The position numbers and the translations under genes were made by a program. A stretch of DNA of 12,354 bases from an uncultured Opitutia bacterium (GTDB lineage: Bacteria > Verrucomicrobiota > Verrucomicrobiia > Opitutales > UBA953). Below the pieces are notes generated by a model that had not been told where the DNA came from, did no database searches, and saw only the letters and a program-made list of their open reading frames with translations. Every line of letters starts with the position of its first letter. Position 1 is the stretch's first letter. Positions 1 to 7,895 of the stretch are shown piece after piece. The stretch spans positions 1-12,354 of the forward strand of contig CALNBE010000052.1 in NCBI GenBank assembly GCA_937874455.1, given 5' to 3'.

Positions 1-43
1 CCGGTTTGCCTTTTGCGTCCGAGTCTTTACCCCGCCTGCCCAT

Positions 44-562
44 ATGAGTCCTCGCGCCGTCCGCATCGCTCCCTCCGAGCTGACCAAAGAAAACGCCCCC
101 ATTATCAGCCAGATTGTGGTGGAATCGCTGGATGCCACCCCGGTGGCGGAGTTAATCGCGGCGCTGGAGGCGGCGTTGCTGGAGGAGCTCGAAGGAAAAT
201 ACGCCGCGCAGGGAAACGGCTTTCTGGTGCCGACCCGCTGGGAGCCGCCCTTCAAGCTGGTGCGGGCTTTTGCGGTGAAACATCCCGCGGCGAAAGTGAC
301 CCTGAAGGCCGACGCGTTTCGCCACGAATACTGGATTGCCCGGGCGGTTTACGAAGGCGGAAAGCAGACGGTGGATGACGTGCTGACGATGAATGACGGC
401 GCGGCGTTCGAGACTTTGTTCCAGGAAATCCATGGCGAAACCTACGCCGAGTGGAAAAAGGAAAACGAGCACGGACAGGTGCGCGGCGGTTTTGCCTGGG
501 GCGCGGTGGAGGATTTTGATCCGAGCAAGAGCGAACTCGGCAAGGCCGAGGGGCAGCTGTAA
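44..562 (+). CDS. Hypothetical protein, possibly ferredoxin-like (Api92/YubB-type) fold
   Basis: A 172-residue soluble protein that I do not recognise with confidence. It has no signal peptide or membrane segment. The N-terminal half is Ala/Leu/Glu-rich and predicted helical (about residues 33-52). From residue 64 comes a T-R-W-E-P-P-F stretch, then a Leu/Val segment and H-P-A-A-K-V-T-L, which loosely recalls the W-x-P-P...P-x-x-x-x-x-L layout of Api92/YubB-like ferredoxin domains. That resemblance is weak and is inference only. The frame stays open upstream to the window edge with no stop, so the true start could lie outside; the ATG at 44 is the first one visible, and no Shine-Dalgarno sequence precedes it. 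The stop is 14 bases before the methyltransferase start, suggesting co-transcription. The C-terminus is charged (D-F-D-P-S-K-S-E). Confidence 0.7.
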   Translation: MSPRAVRIAPSELTKENAPIISQIVVESLDATPVAELIAALEAALLEELEGKYAAQGNGFLVPTRWEPPFKLVRAFAVKHPAAKVTLKADAFRHEYWIARAVYEGGKQTVDDVLTMNDGAAFETLFQEIHGETYAEWKKENEHGQVRGGFAWGAVEDFDPSKSELGKAEGQL

Positions 563-576
563 GTTTTTCCCGGACG

Positions 577-1311
577 ATGGATCCGGAGGTCAACGCGGCG
601 TTTTTTTCGCATCCCGACACGGTGCTGGAATACGCTAGGGCGGCGCAAAACGTCGGCCTGTGGGCCTCGGAGGAAATCTGGTTTGGGCGCTTTGTCCCGC
701 GCCCGGCGAAAGTGCTGGAACTCGGCTGCGGCGCCGGGCGAATTTCCTTCGGTCTGTGGGAGCGTGGCTGGCGGGACATTACCGCGACGGATTTTGCGGC
801 TCCGATGGTGGAGGCGGCAGAAATCATCAACGAGACCCGGCGGACAGGAATTTCCTTTGCACAGGCGGATGCCACGGCGCTGGATTTTGCGGAGGAAAGT
901 TTTGACGCGGTGATTTTCGGATTCAACGGATTCTTGATGATTCCCGGACCGGAGCGGCGGAGACAGGCGCTGCGGGAAATTCGGCGGGTGCTGCGACCCG
1001 GCGGCGTTTTCCTCTTCACCGGACACGATCGCGGCGTGGCGCGCAACGCCCGACACTGGGCGGAGGAAAAGGCCCGCTGGGCGGAGGGAAAACAGGATCC
1101 CGCGCTGGATGCCTTCGGCGACTACAACCACGCCACGCCACAGGGCAGAATGTTTATTCATGCCGCGGACGCGGAGGAAATGCGCGCGCTGCTGGCAGCG
1201 GAGGAATTTGCCGTGCTGGCCACCGCGATGCGCTCGGAAATCGCTTGGGAATCGGCGGCGGTGCGGGAGTTTTCGGACGACACCCGATTTTGGGCGGCGA
1301 AACAGGCCTGA
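577..1311 (+). CDS. Class I SAM-dependent methyltransferase
   Basis: 244 residues, the usual size for a free-standing Rossmann-fold methyltransferase. Motif I, V-L-E-L-G-C-G-A-G-R, spans residues 46-55 and is the S-adenosylmethionine-binding glycine loop. A motif II-like T-A-T-D-F-A follows near residue 70, with an acidic residue placed for the ribose. A-Q-A-D-A-T (about 92-97) and F-D-A-V-I-F-G-F (about 109-116) match later motifs. The block R-E-I-R-R-V-L-R-P-G-G-V-F-L-F is the conserved post-motif segment of the Methyltransf_11/25 families. Substrate cannot be read from the sequence; small molecule, quinone, tRNA or protein are all possible. No Shine-Dalgarno sequence precedes the ATG. It lies between an unknown gene and the EVE-domain gene. 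Three exact GCGGAGGAAA words fall in frame as Ala-Glu-Glu. Confidence 0.9.
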   Translation: MDPEVNAAFFSHPDTVLEYARAAQNVGLWASEEIWFGRFVPRPAKVLELGCGAGRISFGLWERGWRDITATDFAAPMVEAAEIINETRRTGISFAQADATALDFAEESFDAVIFGFNGFLMIPGPERRRQALREIRRVLRPGGVFLFTGHDRGVARNARHWAEEKARWAEGKQDPALDAFGDYNHATPQGRMFIHAADAEEMRALLAAEEFAVLATAMRSEIAWESAAVREFSDDTRFWAAKQA

Positions 1312-1358
1312 GGCAAAGGCGGTTGCGCGGAGGAAATTTTGGGCCAAGCTGGCGGATC

Positions 1359-1829
1359 ATGACTGCCTGGTTGATGAAATCCGAACCGGAGGTTTTTTCC
1401 TTTGCCGATCTGAAAGCGCGCCCCCGGCGCACCGAGCCGTGGAATGGCGTGCGGAATTACCAAGCGCGAAACTTCATGCGGGACCAAATGCAGGTCGGCG
1501 ACTGGGTGTTGTTTTATCACTCGAATTGCGCCGCGCCCGGCGTGGTTGGGTTGGCGAAGGTGGCCAGCGCGGCTTATCCCTACCCCACGCAGTTTGATCC
1601 CGCATCGGAGTATTTTGATCCGAAGTCGGCAAAGGAAAATCCCCGTTGGGTGCTGGTGGACGTGGCGTGGGCGAAGGATTTTGCGCGGGAAGTTTTGCTG
1701 GCGGAATTGAAAAACGACCCGGAGCTGGAAGGACTGCTGGCGACCCGTCCCGGCAACCGCCTCTCGATCACCCCGGTGGAGGAGGCGCATTTTCGTCGCA
1801 TTTGCGCGCTCGGCGGGATCAGTTGTTGA
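1359..1829 (+). CDS. EVE domain-containing protein (thymocyte nuclear protein 1-like)
   Basis: 156 residues, essentially one EVE domain, a PUA-like fold. In this superfamily such domains bind modified bases in nucleic acid. Hallmarks are W-L-M-K-S-E-P at 4-10, W-N-G-V-R-N-Y-Q-A-R-N-F-M-R at 28-41, V-L-F-Y-H-S-N at 50-56 and G-N-R-L-S-I-T-P-V at 132-140, in family order and spacing. The ATG at 1359 gives the canonical short N-terminus before W-L-M-K-S-E-P; the frame is open further upstream, but that would add residues the family lacks. A GCGGAGGAAA word lies at 1327-1336, too far from the start to be a normal ribosome-binding site. The gene starts 47 bases after the methyltransferase. Its last 11 bases overlap the convergent membrane-protein gene. 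Cytosolic; the exact ligand is unknown. Confidence 0.93.
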   Translation: MTAWLMKSEPEVFSFADLKARPRRTEPWNGVRNYQARNFMRDQMQVGDWVLFYHSNCAAPGVVGLAKVASAAYPYPTQFDPASEYFDPKSAKENPRWVLVDVAWAKDFAREVLLAELKNDPELEGLLATRPGNRLSITPVEEAHFRRICALGGISC

Positions 1830-2082
1830 GGATGTTCCAGGCGGAAAGGCTCTCCACGACGAACCAGAGCAGGAGCAGAATTCCTCCCCAGCGCAGGATG
1901 CGGCGCACCTTTAGCCAGGAGGAGACCAGCGAGCCGTCGTTGTCGCAGTATTCCAGTTTGAAAAGCCAGCGATAGGCGCGTTCCCACCAAGCCGCCTCGG
2001 TGATGTGGCGCAAATCCGCATGACGAAACGTCGCGTCGCGGGAGCGGCGCTGGCGGAGGCGTTTCTTGAAGCGGGAAAACAT
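1819..2082 (-). CDS. Small single-pass membrane protein, function unknown
   Basis: 87 residues. The first 25 are strongly basic (many Arg/Lys), the middle has aromatic residues (A-W-W-E-R-A-Y-R-W-L, about 31-40), and the C-terminus carries one hydrophobic segment (I-L-L-L-L-W-F-V-V, about 68-76) followed by a short polar tail. Basic residues before the helix suggest a cytoplasmic N-terminus by the positive-inside rule. I do not recognise a family. Support for coding: an ATG start, a gap otherwise left between EVE and panB, and a coherent membrane-protein composition. It is convergent with the EVE gene (11-base overlap at 1819-1829) and divergent from panB (80 bases between starts). There is no Shine-Dalgarno sequence. 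It could still be a chance frame, so confidence is moderate. Confidence 0.6.
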   Translation of the reverse strand: MFSRFKKRLRQRRSRDATFRHADLRHITEAAWWERAYRWLFKLEYCDNDGSLVSSWLKVRRILRWGGILLLLWFVVESLSAWNILNN

Positions 2083-2162
2083 GGACTGCGGGGCAAAGGA
2101 AAACGCGAAACTTACAGTTGCCGCATGGGGAGGCGACGTTTTTATGGTGCTCCCCTATAACC

Positions 2163-2924
2163 GTGAAAACCACTACCAAGACCATTCGCCAGGCCAAAGG
2201 GCGCAGCCCGCTGGTGTGCCTGACGGCTTACGATGTGATCACCGCGCGACTGGCGGATCAAGGCGGGGCGGATTTGCTCCTCGTCGGCGATTCCGTGGGT
2301 AACACCGTGCTGGGCTTCGAGAGCACGGTGCCGGTGACGCTCGACATGATCGCACACCACACGGCGGCGGTGGCGCGGGCGAAACCCCGGGCGCTGGTGG
2401 TGGCGGACGTGCCCTTTGGCGTCGCCCATGCGGATTTTTCCCCGGTGCTTGCCGCATGCGTCCGGCTGATGCAGTGCGGCGCGGAGGCGGTGAAAATCGA
2501 AGGAGGCGCGGCGATGGCACCGGTGATCGCCCGGCTGGTGGCGGCGGGCATTCCCGTCTGCGGGCACATCGGATTGCAGCCGCAGCAGGTGCTGCAACTG
2601 GGCGGCTACAAGAAGTTCGGCGGCCAGGCGGCGGAGGCGAAAATTTTGTTGGAGGACGCGAAGGCGGTGGAGGCCGCGGGCGCGTTCGCGATTGTCGGCG
2701 AGATGATCGATCCGACGGTGGCGGGGGAAATTTCCTCCGCGTTGCAGGTGCCGTTGATCGGCATTGGCAGCGGGAAAAATTGTGACGGGCAGATTCTGGT
2801 GATCCATGATTTGCTGGGGCTGACGGAAAAGCCGCCGCCCTTTGCCAAGCCGCAGGCGGAACTGGGCGGACTGGCCATCCGGGCGATCGGCGAATGGGCC
2901 GCGACGGTGCGGGGCGCACAGTGA
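2163..2924 (+). CDS. panB: 3-methyl-2-oxobutanoate hydroxymethyltransferase (ketopantoate synthase)
   Basis: PanB transfers the methylene group of 5,10-methylenetetrahydrofolate to 2-ketoisovalerate, the first committed step of pantothenate and CoA synthesis; it acts in the cytosol and needs Mg2+. From the GTG at 2163 the protein has 253 residues, close to the family's ~264. Visible hallmarks are L-T-A-Y-D at 20-24, V-G-D-S at 41-44 (metal-binding Asp43), A-D-V-P-F-G at 81-86 (Asp82), K-I-E-G-G at 111-115 (Glu113), C-G-H-I-G-L-Q-P-Q at 133-141 and Glu180, matching E. coli Glu181. The short C-terminal tail lacks the E. coli extension. A TTG at 2118 is an alternative start but adds 15 residues without family resemblance. 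A weak promoter can be drawn (TTGCCG 2118-2123, TTTTAT 2140-2145, 16-base spacer), which would give a very short leader. Confidence 0.95.
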   Translation: MKTTTKTIRQAKGRSPLVCLTAYDVITARLADQGGADLLLVGDSVGNTVLGFESTVPVTLDMIAHHTAAVARAKPRALVVADVPFGVAHADFSPVLAACVRLMQCGAEAVKIEGGAAMAPVIARLVAAGIPVCGHIGLQPQQVLQLGGYKKFGGQAAEAKILLEDAKAVEAAGAFAIVGEMIDPTVAGEISSALQVPLIGIGSGKNCDGQILVIHDLLGLTEKPPPFAKPQAELGGLAIRAIGEWAATVRGAQ

Positions 2925-2961
2925 ATGGCGCGGGTATTTTTTCTTATCTCCAAATCGAACA

Positions 2962-3963
2962 ATGAATTTTTGCATACTGGGAGCGGGCGCGTGGGGCACG
3001 GCGATGGCGGTGCATTTGCAGCGGGAAAATCACACTGTGACCCTGGTGCCGCGCCGACTGGAGCACGCCAGCGAGCTGGCGACGACGCGGGAGAACCGGG
3101 ACTACCTTCCCGGCGTGCGGCTGGCGGAGGACATTCAAATCGCGTTGGAATTAAAACCCGCGCTGATGGAGGCGGAGGTGGTGGTGCTGGCCTGTCCCTC
3201 GCAGCGTTTGCGGGCCTTGGCGGAGGAAATCCGGCCCGCGCTGGACAGCGCCTGGCGGGTGAAAATGTTTGTTTCGCTTTGCAAAGGATTGGAACAGGAA
3301 ACCCTGCTCCGCCCCTCGCAGGTGCTGGCGGAAGTGCTGCCTGGCAGGGCGCACGGGGTGCTCTCCGGCCCGACCAACGCCGGGGAAGTGGCGCGCGGAC
3401 TGCCCAGCGCGGTGGTTTTTGCCGCGGAGGCGGAGGAGGAAACGCTGGTGCAGGTGCAGGAGGCATTGAGCAGCAAAATGCTGCGCACGTACCGTTCCAA
3501 CGATGTCGCCGGGGTGGAACTCGGAGGAATTTTGAAAAACATCTACGCCATCGGCGCGGGCATTTGCGATGGCTTGCAACTCGGCTCCAACGCCAAGGCG
3601 GCGCTGCTGACCCGCTCAATGCACGAGATGGTGCGGCTGGGCACGGCGGCGGGCGGCAAGGCGGAGACGTTTTACGGCCTGAGCGGGGTGGGGGATTTGA
3701 TCGCCACCGCGCACGGGGACTGGAGCCGGAACCGCCGTTTCGGGGAACTGCTGGCAAGGGAAAAGGAGACCGCGGCGCAATGCCTCGCGGAGAGCGGCAT
3801 GACGGTGGAAGGCTACTGGGCAACCGGATGTTTCCACCAGTTCGCGCAAAGGAAAAATATCGTCGCCCCGATTTTGGAGGCACTGCACGCGGTGGTGTAT
3901 TCGGGCGTCGGGCTGCACGAGGGCATGGAGATGCTGATGCGGCGGATGCTGAAGCCGGAGTGA
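2962..3963 (+). CDS. gpsA: NAD(P)H-dependent glycerol-3-phosphate dehydrogenase
   Basis: GpsA reduces dihydroxyacetone phosphate to sn-glycerol-3-phosphate, the backbone of phospholipids; it is cytosolic. 333 residues, the normal family length. The dinucleotide loop G-A-G-A-W-G-T-A is at 7-14. S-L-C-K-G-L at 105-110 and L-S-G-P-T-N-A-G-E-V-A at 134-144 correspond to the substrate-site blocks. L-K-N-I-Y-A-I-G-A-G-I at 191-201 carries the catalytic Lys192. G-L-S-G-V-G-D-L-I-A-T at 239-249 and S-R-N-R-R-F-G at 255-261 complete the C-terminal helical domain. The ATG at 2962 puts the Rossmann strand right at the N-terminus, as the family requires; the frame is open upstream into panB but that is not homologous. 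The gene starts 37 bases after panB and ends 4 bases before the SET gene. No Shine-Dalgarno sequence is seen. Confidence 0.96.
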   Translation: MNFCILGAGAWGTAMAVHLQRENHTVTLVPRRLEHASELATTRENRDYLPGVRLAEDIQIALELKPALMEAEVVVLACPSQRLRALAEEIRPALDSAWRVKMFVSLCKGLEQETLLRPSQVLAEVLPGRAHGVLSGPTNAGEVARGLPSAVVFAAEAEEETLVQVQEALSSKMLRTYRSNDVAGVELGGILKNIYAIGAGICDGLQLGSNAKAALLTRSMHEMVRLGTAAGGKAETFYGLSGVGDLIATAHGDWSRNRRFGELLAREKETAAQCLAESGMTVEGYWATGCFHQFAQRKNIVAPILEALHAVVYSGVGLHEGMEMLMRRMLKPE

Positions 3964-3967
3964 GCGC

Positions 3968-4477
3968 ATGGATTCCCCCGCGCATCCCGCCTTTGTCGTC
4001 CGGGCCTCGGCCATTCACGGCAGCGGCGTTTTCGCGGCGCGAGACATTGCGGCGGGGGAAAAAATTGTGGAATACCGCGGGGAGAAAATCACCAAAGCGG
4101 AGGCGGAGCGGCGCGGGTTGGCGCGCGAGGCCCGGCGGGATGGAGCGGGGCGGGTGTATATTTTTGAATTAAACCAGCGTTACGACCTCGACGGCGACAT
4201 CCCTGACAACCCGGCGAAGTACATCAACCATTCCTGCGAAGAAAATTGCGAGGCGGTGTTGGAGCGGGGGAAAGTGTGGATTTACAGCAAGCGGGACATC
4301 TGTGCCGGGGAGGAGCTGACCTATGATTACGGCTACGCGCTGGAGCATTTCTTGGATCATCCCTGCCGTTGCGGTTCGCCGCGCTGCGTCGGCTACATCG
4401 TCCACCAGACGGCGCGGACAAAGTTGAAGCAACTCCTGGCGCGCAGCCGCAAACGGGCCGGGCGCCGGGAATCGTGA
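3968..4477 (+). CDS. SET domain-containing protein (putative protein-lysine methyltransferase)
   Basis: 169 residues, nearly all SET domain. Seen in order: I-H-G-S-G-V-F-A at 16-23 (SAM-binding start), A-G-E-K-I-V-E-Y-R-G-E at 29-39, Y-I-N-H-S-C at 85-90 (pseudoknot and catalytic core), G-E-E-L-T-Y-D-Y-G-Y at 114-123 with the active-site Tyr, and a post-SET motif C-R-C-G-S-P-R-C-V-G at 133-142 that can hold zinc. A Lys/Arg-rich tail (150-167) could bind nucleic acid or an acidic partner. All family key residues are present, so activity is likely; the target is unknown. Eukaryotic SET enzymes methylate histones, and chlamydial members methylate bacterial or host chromatin proteins. The ATG follows the gpsA stop by 4 bases and has one of the few Shine-Dalgarno-like sequences here (GGAG, 7 bases upstream). 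Probably co-transcribed with gpsA. Confidence 0.93.
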   Translation: MDSPAHPAFVVRASAIHGSGVFAARDIAAGEKIVEYRGEKITKAEAERRGLAREARRDGAGRVYIFELNQRYDLDGDIPDNPAKYINHSCEENCEAVLERGKVWIYSKRDICAGEELTYDYGYALEHFLDHPCRCGSPRCVGYIVHQTARTKLKQLLARSRKRAGRRES

Positions 4478-4490
4478 GCGCGAAGGAAAC

Positions 4491-7400
4491 TCAGAGGGTG
4501 TCGTCCTCTGTGATGCGCAGCCGGTAGAAACGCCCGGTGTCGCCCGGGGTGTCCTGTACTTGCATCCAGTCGTTGCCCGCGGGCAGCTCGGTGACGGTCC
4601 GGGAGTCGAAGAGGTCGCTGGCATCTGTCCAGGAGGAAAGGTCGGTGGATGTTTCCATCGTCCAGCGCAGCCCGCGCAGTTGGGGCTGGTAGGGGAAGGT
4701 GAAGTTGACGATCCCGTTGGCCACCTCGATGCGCGGCAGCCGGGCGGCGGCGGATTCGTACGGTGCCACGCCGAGGGCGAAGCGGACCAGGTTGGAAATG
4801 CCGTCGCCGGCGGCGGAAGCCGCGGGGCCGGAAATGGAGTCGTCGGCGATTTCCTCCGCGGTGAAACTGGCTTCGCGCCAAGCCGCATAGGAAAGCGGCG
4901 CACCGCCAATTTGAATTTCCATGATGCGCCCGGTGACTGTTCCGGAGGAACTTGTGAGGGTGACGGGCACGCTGGTCAACGCGGCGTTGTTTAGCAGTGA
5001 CCAGGTTTGGTCGCGGAAAGAGTGTGTGCCCGCGGCGTCGGCGACAAAAACCCGGATGGAGGGAGTGTCGAAGACCGAAGCCCAGGAGGCGTCGAGCGGC
5101 AGCAAGTAGCCCCCTTGCAGCACGGTTCCGGCGGCGGGCGTTTCGCCGAGATTGAGGTAGAGATCAAGGGACTGCGGCGTGCCGGGATTGTCGGTGACGA
5201 GGAGCGGGTTGCCGCTGGCGGAGGGATTGGTCAGATCGGGCGCGGCGGTGGAGGTGAAGAGCATGTCCACGTGCTGGCTGGCGAGGCCGGTGGTTTGCAG
5301 CGCGGTGGCGGGCAGCACCAAGGTGCCACTACCGCTGATGGTACCGACGGAACCCGCTGCGTCGAGGACGCCATTTTCCCCCAAGGTAATGGCAGAACCC
5401 AGCCCGTTGCGCACGAGCAGGGTGCCGTTGTCCACCTGAATGCCTTGGGCAAAGGAAGTGTTGTCGGCGGTGAGTGCGAGGGTGCCGCCGCCGGTTTTAA
5501 CGAAGCCAGCGGAGCCGGAGAGGTTGCCGAGGATTTCCAGCGTGTTGGTGCCGCCATCGACATGGAGGTCGGTCGCGGAGGAAAGGATCACGTTATTGGT
5601 GAGAATTGCGTAGCTGCCGGCGTTGGTGCCCGGATCGTAGCGCAGCGAGCCGAGTTTCCCTTGTCCGCTGGAATCGGCGATTTCGCTGCCGCGACCATAT
5701 CCGGCGAGGGTGATGTCGCCGCCGAAAGTGTAGGTCGGGGTCGTGTCGGAGACGAAGCGCAACTGGCCACCGTCGAGCACAGTGATGGAGGCGGTGTTGG
5801 CCATGGAGGCGGTGCCGGTGACACGCAGGACGCCCTGTTCGATACGGGTGGGGCCGGAGTAATTTTTTCCTCCGCCGGTGAAGGAAGCGACGCCGAGGCC
5901 GGTTTTGGTGATTCCGCCGGTGCCGGCCCAGGTTTCGCGGAGGCGAAGCGCGCCATGTTCCTCGTTGCCGCTAATGTTGGCCACATCGACGGTGAGGGTG
6001 CTGGAGAGCGTTACGCCGCCGACAATTTCCAGTTCCACGTAGCCGGTGCCAGTGCCGGTGATTTCGAGCCGGGCATTTTCCTCGGCTTCATTGGCAAAGG
6101 TCAGGGAAGCCGTGCCGTCCTCCTCGCGGAGGCGGTCGCGTCCGGAGGCTTGGCCCTGTTGGAAGGTGATGTGCCCCACGGTGACAGAGGCAGTCAGGTC
6201 AACATTGCGGTTGCCGGTGGCCGGGGAGGAAATGATGACCGCGGCGCCGGCGCTGTTGGGATAGGGATTGGGTGAGGAATCCCAGTTATCATCGACGTTC
6301 CAGTCGGCGGTGCCGGAGGGCAGGAAGGTCGCGGGTTTTTTTTCTTCTGGTGTTAGTGTTTTGGAATTAGGGACACTCCACGCTCCACTGCTGTTGCGCG
6401 CACGAACAGTGATAGTGGTGACTCCATCTAGCGCGATGCTTTCACCCGTGGTGTAGGTGATGCCGACAGGGCTGCCACCGCTGGCGCGGGGATCACTGCC
6501 GTCCAAAGTGTAATAGATGGTGCTGGTGGATTCCAATGGGGAAAAGCTCAAGATGTTGCCTTCGATTTTTATAAGAACCGATTTGGGTAGGCTGGTGCCG
6601 TCAAAAGCCCGATTGGTCATCCAGTTTGAGCGGACCAACAGCCATTGGTACAACCGTATGTTTTCACTATTGTAGGATGATTCGCGCGGGGAGTTTTTGG
6701 GCCACTTGGCGATGTCGCGCGAGGCGGCGGATTCCAGTCCATTGGCAGTGCTGTCAATTTCCGAGGACGTGGCCAATACGACCGCGCGCAAGTTGTCGGA
6801 GGAAAAGGTGGTCTTTTTTAACTCGGCCCAGCGGTCATAGAAGGCTTGGGCAAAATCGGGATCCTGGCACAGCACGCCCCACCAGCTGTACTCGAAATAT
6901 TTGGTGGCATCGCCAGTGCCGTTCCAAGTGTCGGAGGCGTCGTCGCGTCCATCCTTGGAGTCCATGGAGCGGTCGAAGTCCCAGATCGGTCCCGCTTGCA
7001 ATTTACCATTGGCGTGTTTGTGGAAATAGGCACTGAGACGCAGGGCATCCACGTTTTTGAAAAAAACATTGAGGATCAGGTGATCGATCCAGGAGTCGCG
7101 GTCGATGTATTGGAGGTAGTTGCGGGTAGTGAATCCGCTGGCTTGATCGGCGTACAGGGCATCCTCGAAGGCCTGGGTGTAGGCCTTGATGTAGGCCACT
7201 TGACGGGAGTTGGTGTCGGCCTGGGTGGAGCTGGAGTAGGGGCCGCCGTCGAGGTCTTCGAGCTTGGGGCGATAGAGGACGAAGTTTTCGTTGGTGGGAT
7301 TGTTGCGGGAGGTTTTCCATCGGTATTCATCGGCGTCGGCACGGTCATTTTTGAAGAGATAGCCCCCGGTCCATGCGCCCTCGGCCAACGGGTCGATGCT

Positions 7401-7676
7401 GCCGTCGGGCGGCACATCGGCGGTTTCGACCACACTGCCACCGAGCCGCTTGGAGTTCATTTTGATCTGCTCGATGATAGCATAGACACCGGAATAATCA
7501 CCCTCATCCAAGGTGCCGCCGTCGGCATTATAAAAGACTTCGACAAAACGGGTGTTGGGTGCCCAGCGGCCTATTTGGCGGGAGAGTTCGTAGGCAATGG
7601 AGTTACGGTTGAAAGTGTTGTCGTATTCGTAGGGATTATAAAAAACCCAGTCCTCCTCGGCGTTCATTCCGAGCAC
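4491..7676 (-). CDS. C-terminal part of giant secreted CotH kinase / PATR-repeat protein
   Basis: Downstream of an in-frame TGA the same reading frame runs on without a stop to 4491. The first standard start codon is a GTG at 7674-7676, but homologous sequence begins right after the TGA (Y-D-A-H-G-Q... V-T-R-Q-G-I-R-L-R-G-S-S-S-Q-S-F-P-K-K, typical of the CotH start), so this is a fragment rather than a separate gene. Numbering from the first ATG of the whole gene: CotH kinase domain about 454-880 with G-V-Y-A-I-I-E-Q-I-K (589-598) and the catalytic D-F-D at 759-761; a second chitobiase-like domain about 891-966; autotransporter-associated strand repeats about 1109-1306, each opening with G-x-x-K-T-G; and a C-terminal domain about 1454-1587 with G-D-G-I-S-N-L-V-R-F-A-L-G. 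CotH domains phosphorylate Ser/Thr in secreted proteins. Starting from the GTG would lose the first 70 or so residues of that domain. Confidence 0.85.
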   Translation of the reverse strand: MLGMNAEEDWVFYNPYEYDNTFNRNSIAYELSRQIGRWAPNTRFVEVFYNADGGTLDEGDYSGVYAIIEQIKMNSKRLGGSVVETADVPPDGSIDPLAEGAWTGGYLFKNDRADADEYRWKTSRNNPTNENFVLYRPKLEDLDGGPYSSSTQADTNSRQVAYIKAYTQAFEDALYADQASGFTTRNYLQYIDRDSWIDHLILNVFFKNVDALRLSAYFHKHANGKLQAGPIWDFDRSMDSKDGRDDASDTWNGTGDATKYFEYSWWGVLCQDPDFAQAFYDRWAELKKTTFSSDNLRAVVLATSSEIDSTANGLESAASRDIAKWPKNSPRESSYNSENIRLYQWLLVRSNWMTNRAFDGTSLPKSVLIKIEGNILSFSPLESTSTIYYTLDGSDPRASGGSPVGITYTTGESIALDGVTTITVRARNSSGAWSVPNSKTLTPEEKKPATFLPSGTADWNVDDNWDSSPNPYPNSAGAAVIISSPATGNRNVDLTASVTVGHITFQQGQASGRDRLREEDGTASLTFANEAEENARLEITGTGTGYVELEIVGGVTLSSTLTVDVANISGNEEHGALRLRETWAGTGGITKTGLGVASFTGGGKNYSGPTRIEQGVLRVTGTASMANTASITVLDGGQLRFVSDTTPTYTFGGDITLAGYGRGSEIADSSGQGKLGSLRYDPGTNAGSYAILTNNVILSSATDLHVDGGTNTLEILGNLSGSAGFVKTGGGTLALTADNTSFAQGIQVDNGTLLVRNGLGSAITLGENGVLDAAGSVGTISGSGTLVLPATALQTTGLASQHVDMLFTSTAAPDLTNPSASGNPLLVTDNPGTPQSLDLYLNLGETPAAGTVLQGGYLLPLDASWASVFDTPSIRVFVADAAGTHSFRDQTWSLLNNAALTSVPVTLTSSSGTVTGRIMEIQIGGAPLSYAAWREASFTAEEIADDSISGPAASAAGDGISNLVRFALGVAPYESAAARLPRIEVANGIVNFTFPYQPQLRGLRWTMETSTDLSSWTDASDLFDSRTVTELPAGNDWMQVQDTPGDTGRFYRLRITEDDTL

Positions 7677-7895
7677 GGCGATGTCGGTGCCGCCGTCGGA
7701 TTCATTCCAGAATTCGACGCTGTAGGGTTTTTTGGGGAAGCTTTGGGAGGAAGAACCGCGCAGCCGGATGCCTTGGCGAGTGACCAGTGTTGGCTGGTTG
7801 GCGAGTGAGCTGACGCCATTTTCGTCGCGGTCGAAAAGTTGAAAGTACCCCGCTTGGCGAGTGGAGTCGTTGAGGGTCTGTCCGTGGGCGTCGTA

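Noticed and set aside
1327..1336. GCGGAGGAAA as ribosome-binding site of the EVE gene
   Set aside because: It ends 22 bases before the start codon, too far for normal spacing, and the same word occurs throughout the window inside genes.
2118..2162. TTG at 2118 as the panB start
   Set aside because: It adds 15 residues unlike the PanB N-terminus; the GTG at 2163 gives the family start.
2606..4018. A 470-codon minus-strand frame over panB and gpsA
   Set aside because: Pro/Arg-rich shadow of the two plus-strand enzymes with no domain resemblance.
4492..4510. Hairpin CAGAGG-N7-CCTCTG between the SET and giant gene ends
   Set aside because: Six-pair stem without a T-run on either strand, and mostly inside the coding region; not supported as a terminator.
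5007..6275. A 422-codon plus-strand frame inside the giant gene
   Set aside because: Very Gly-rich, without motifs, and antisense to the well-supported repeat region.
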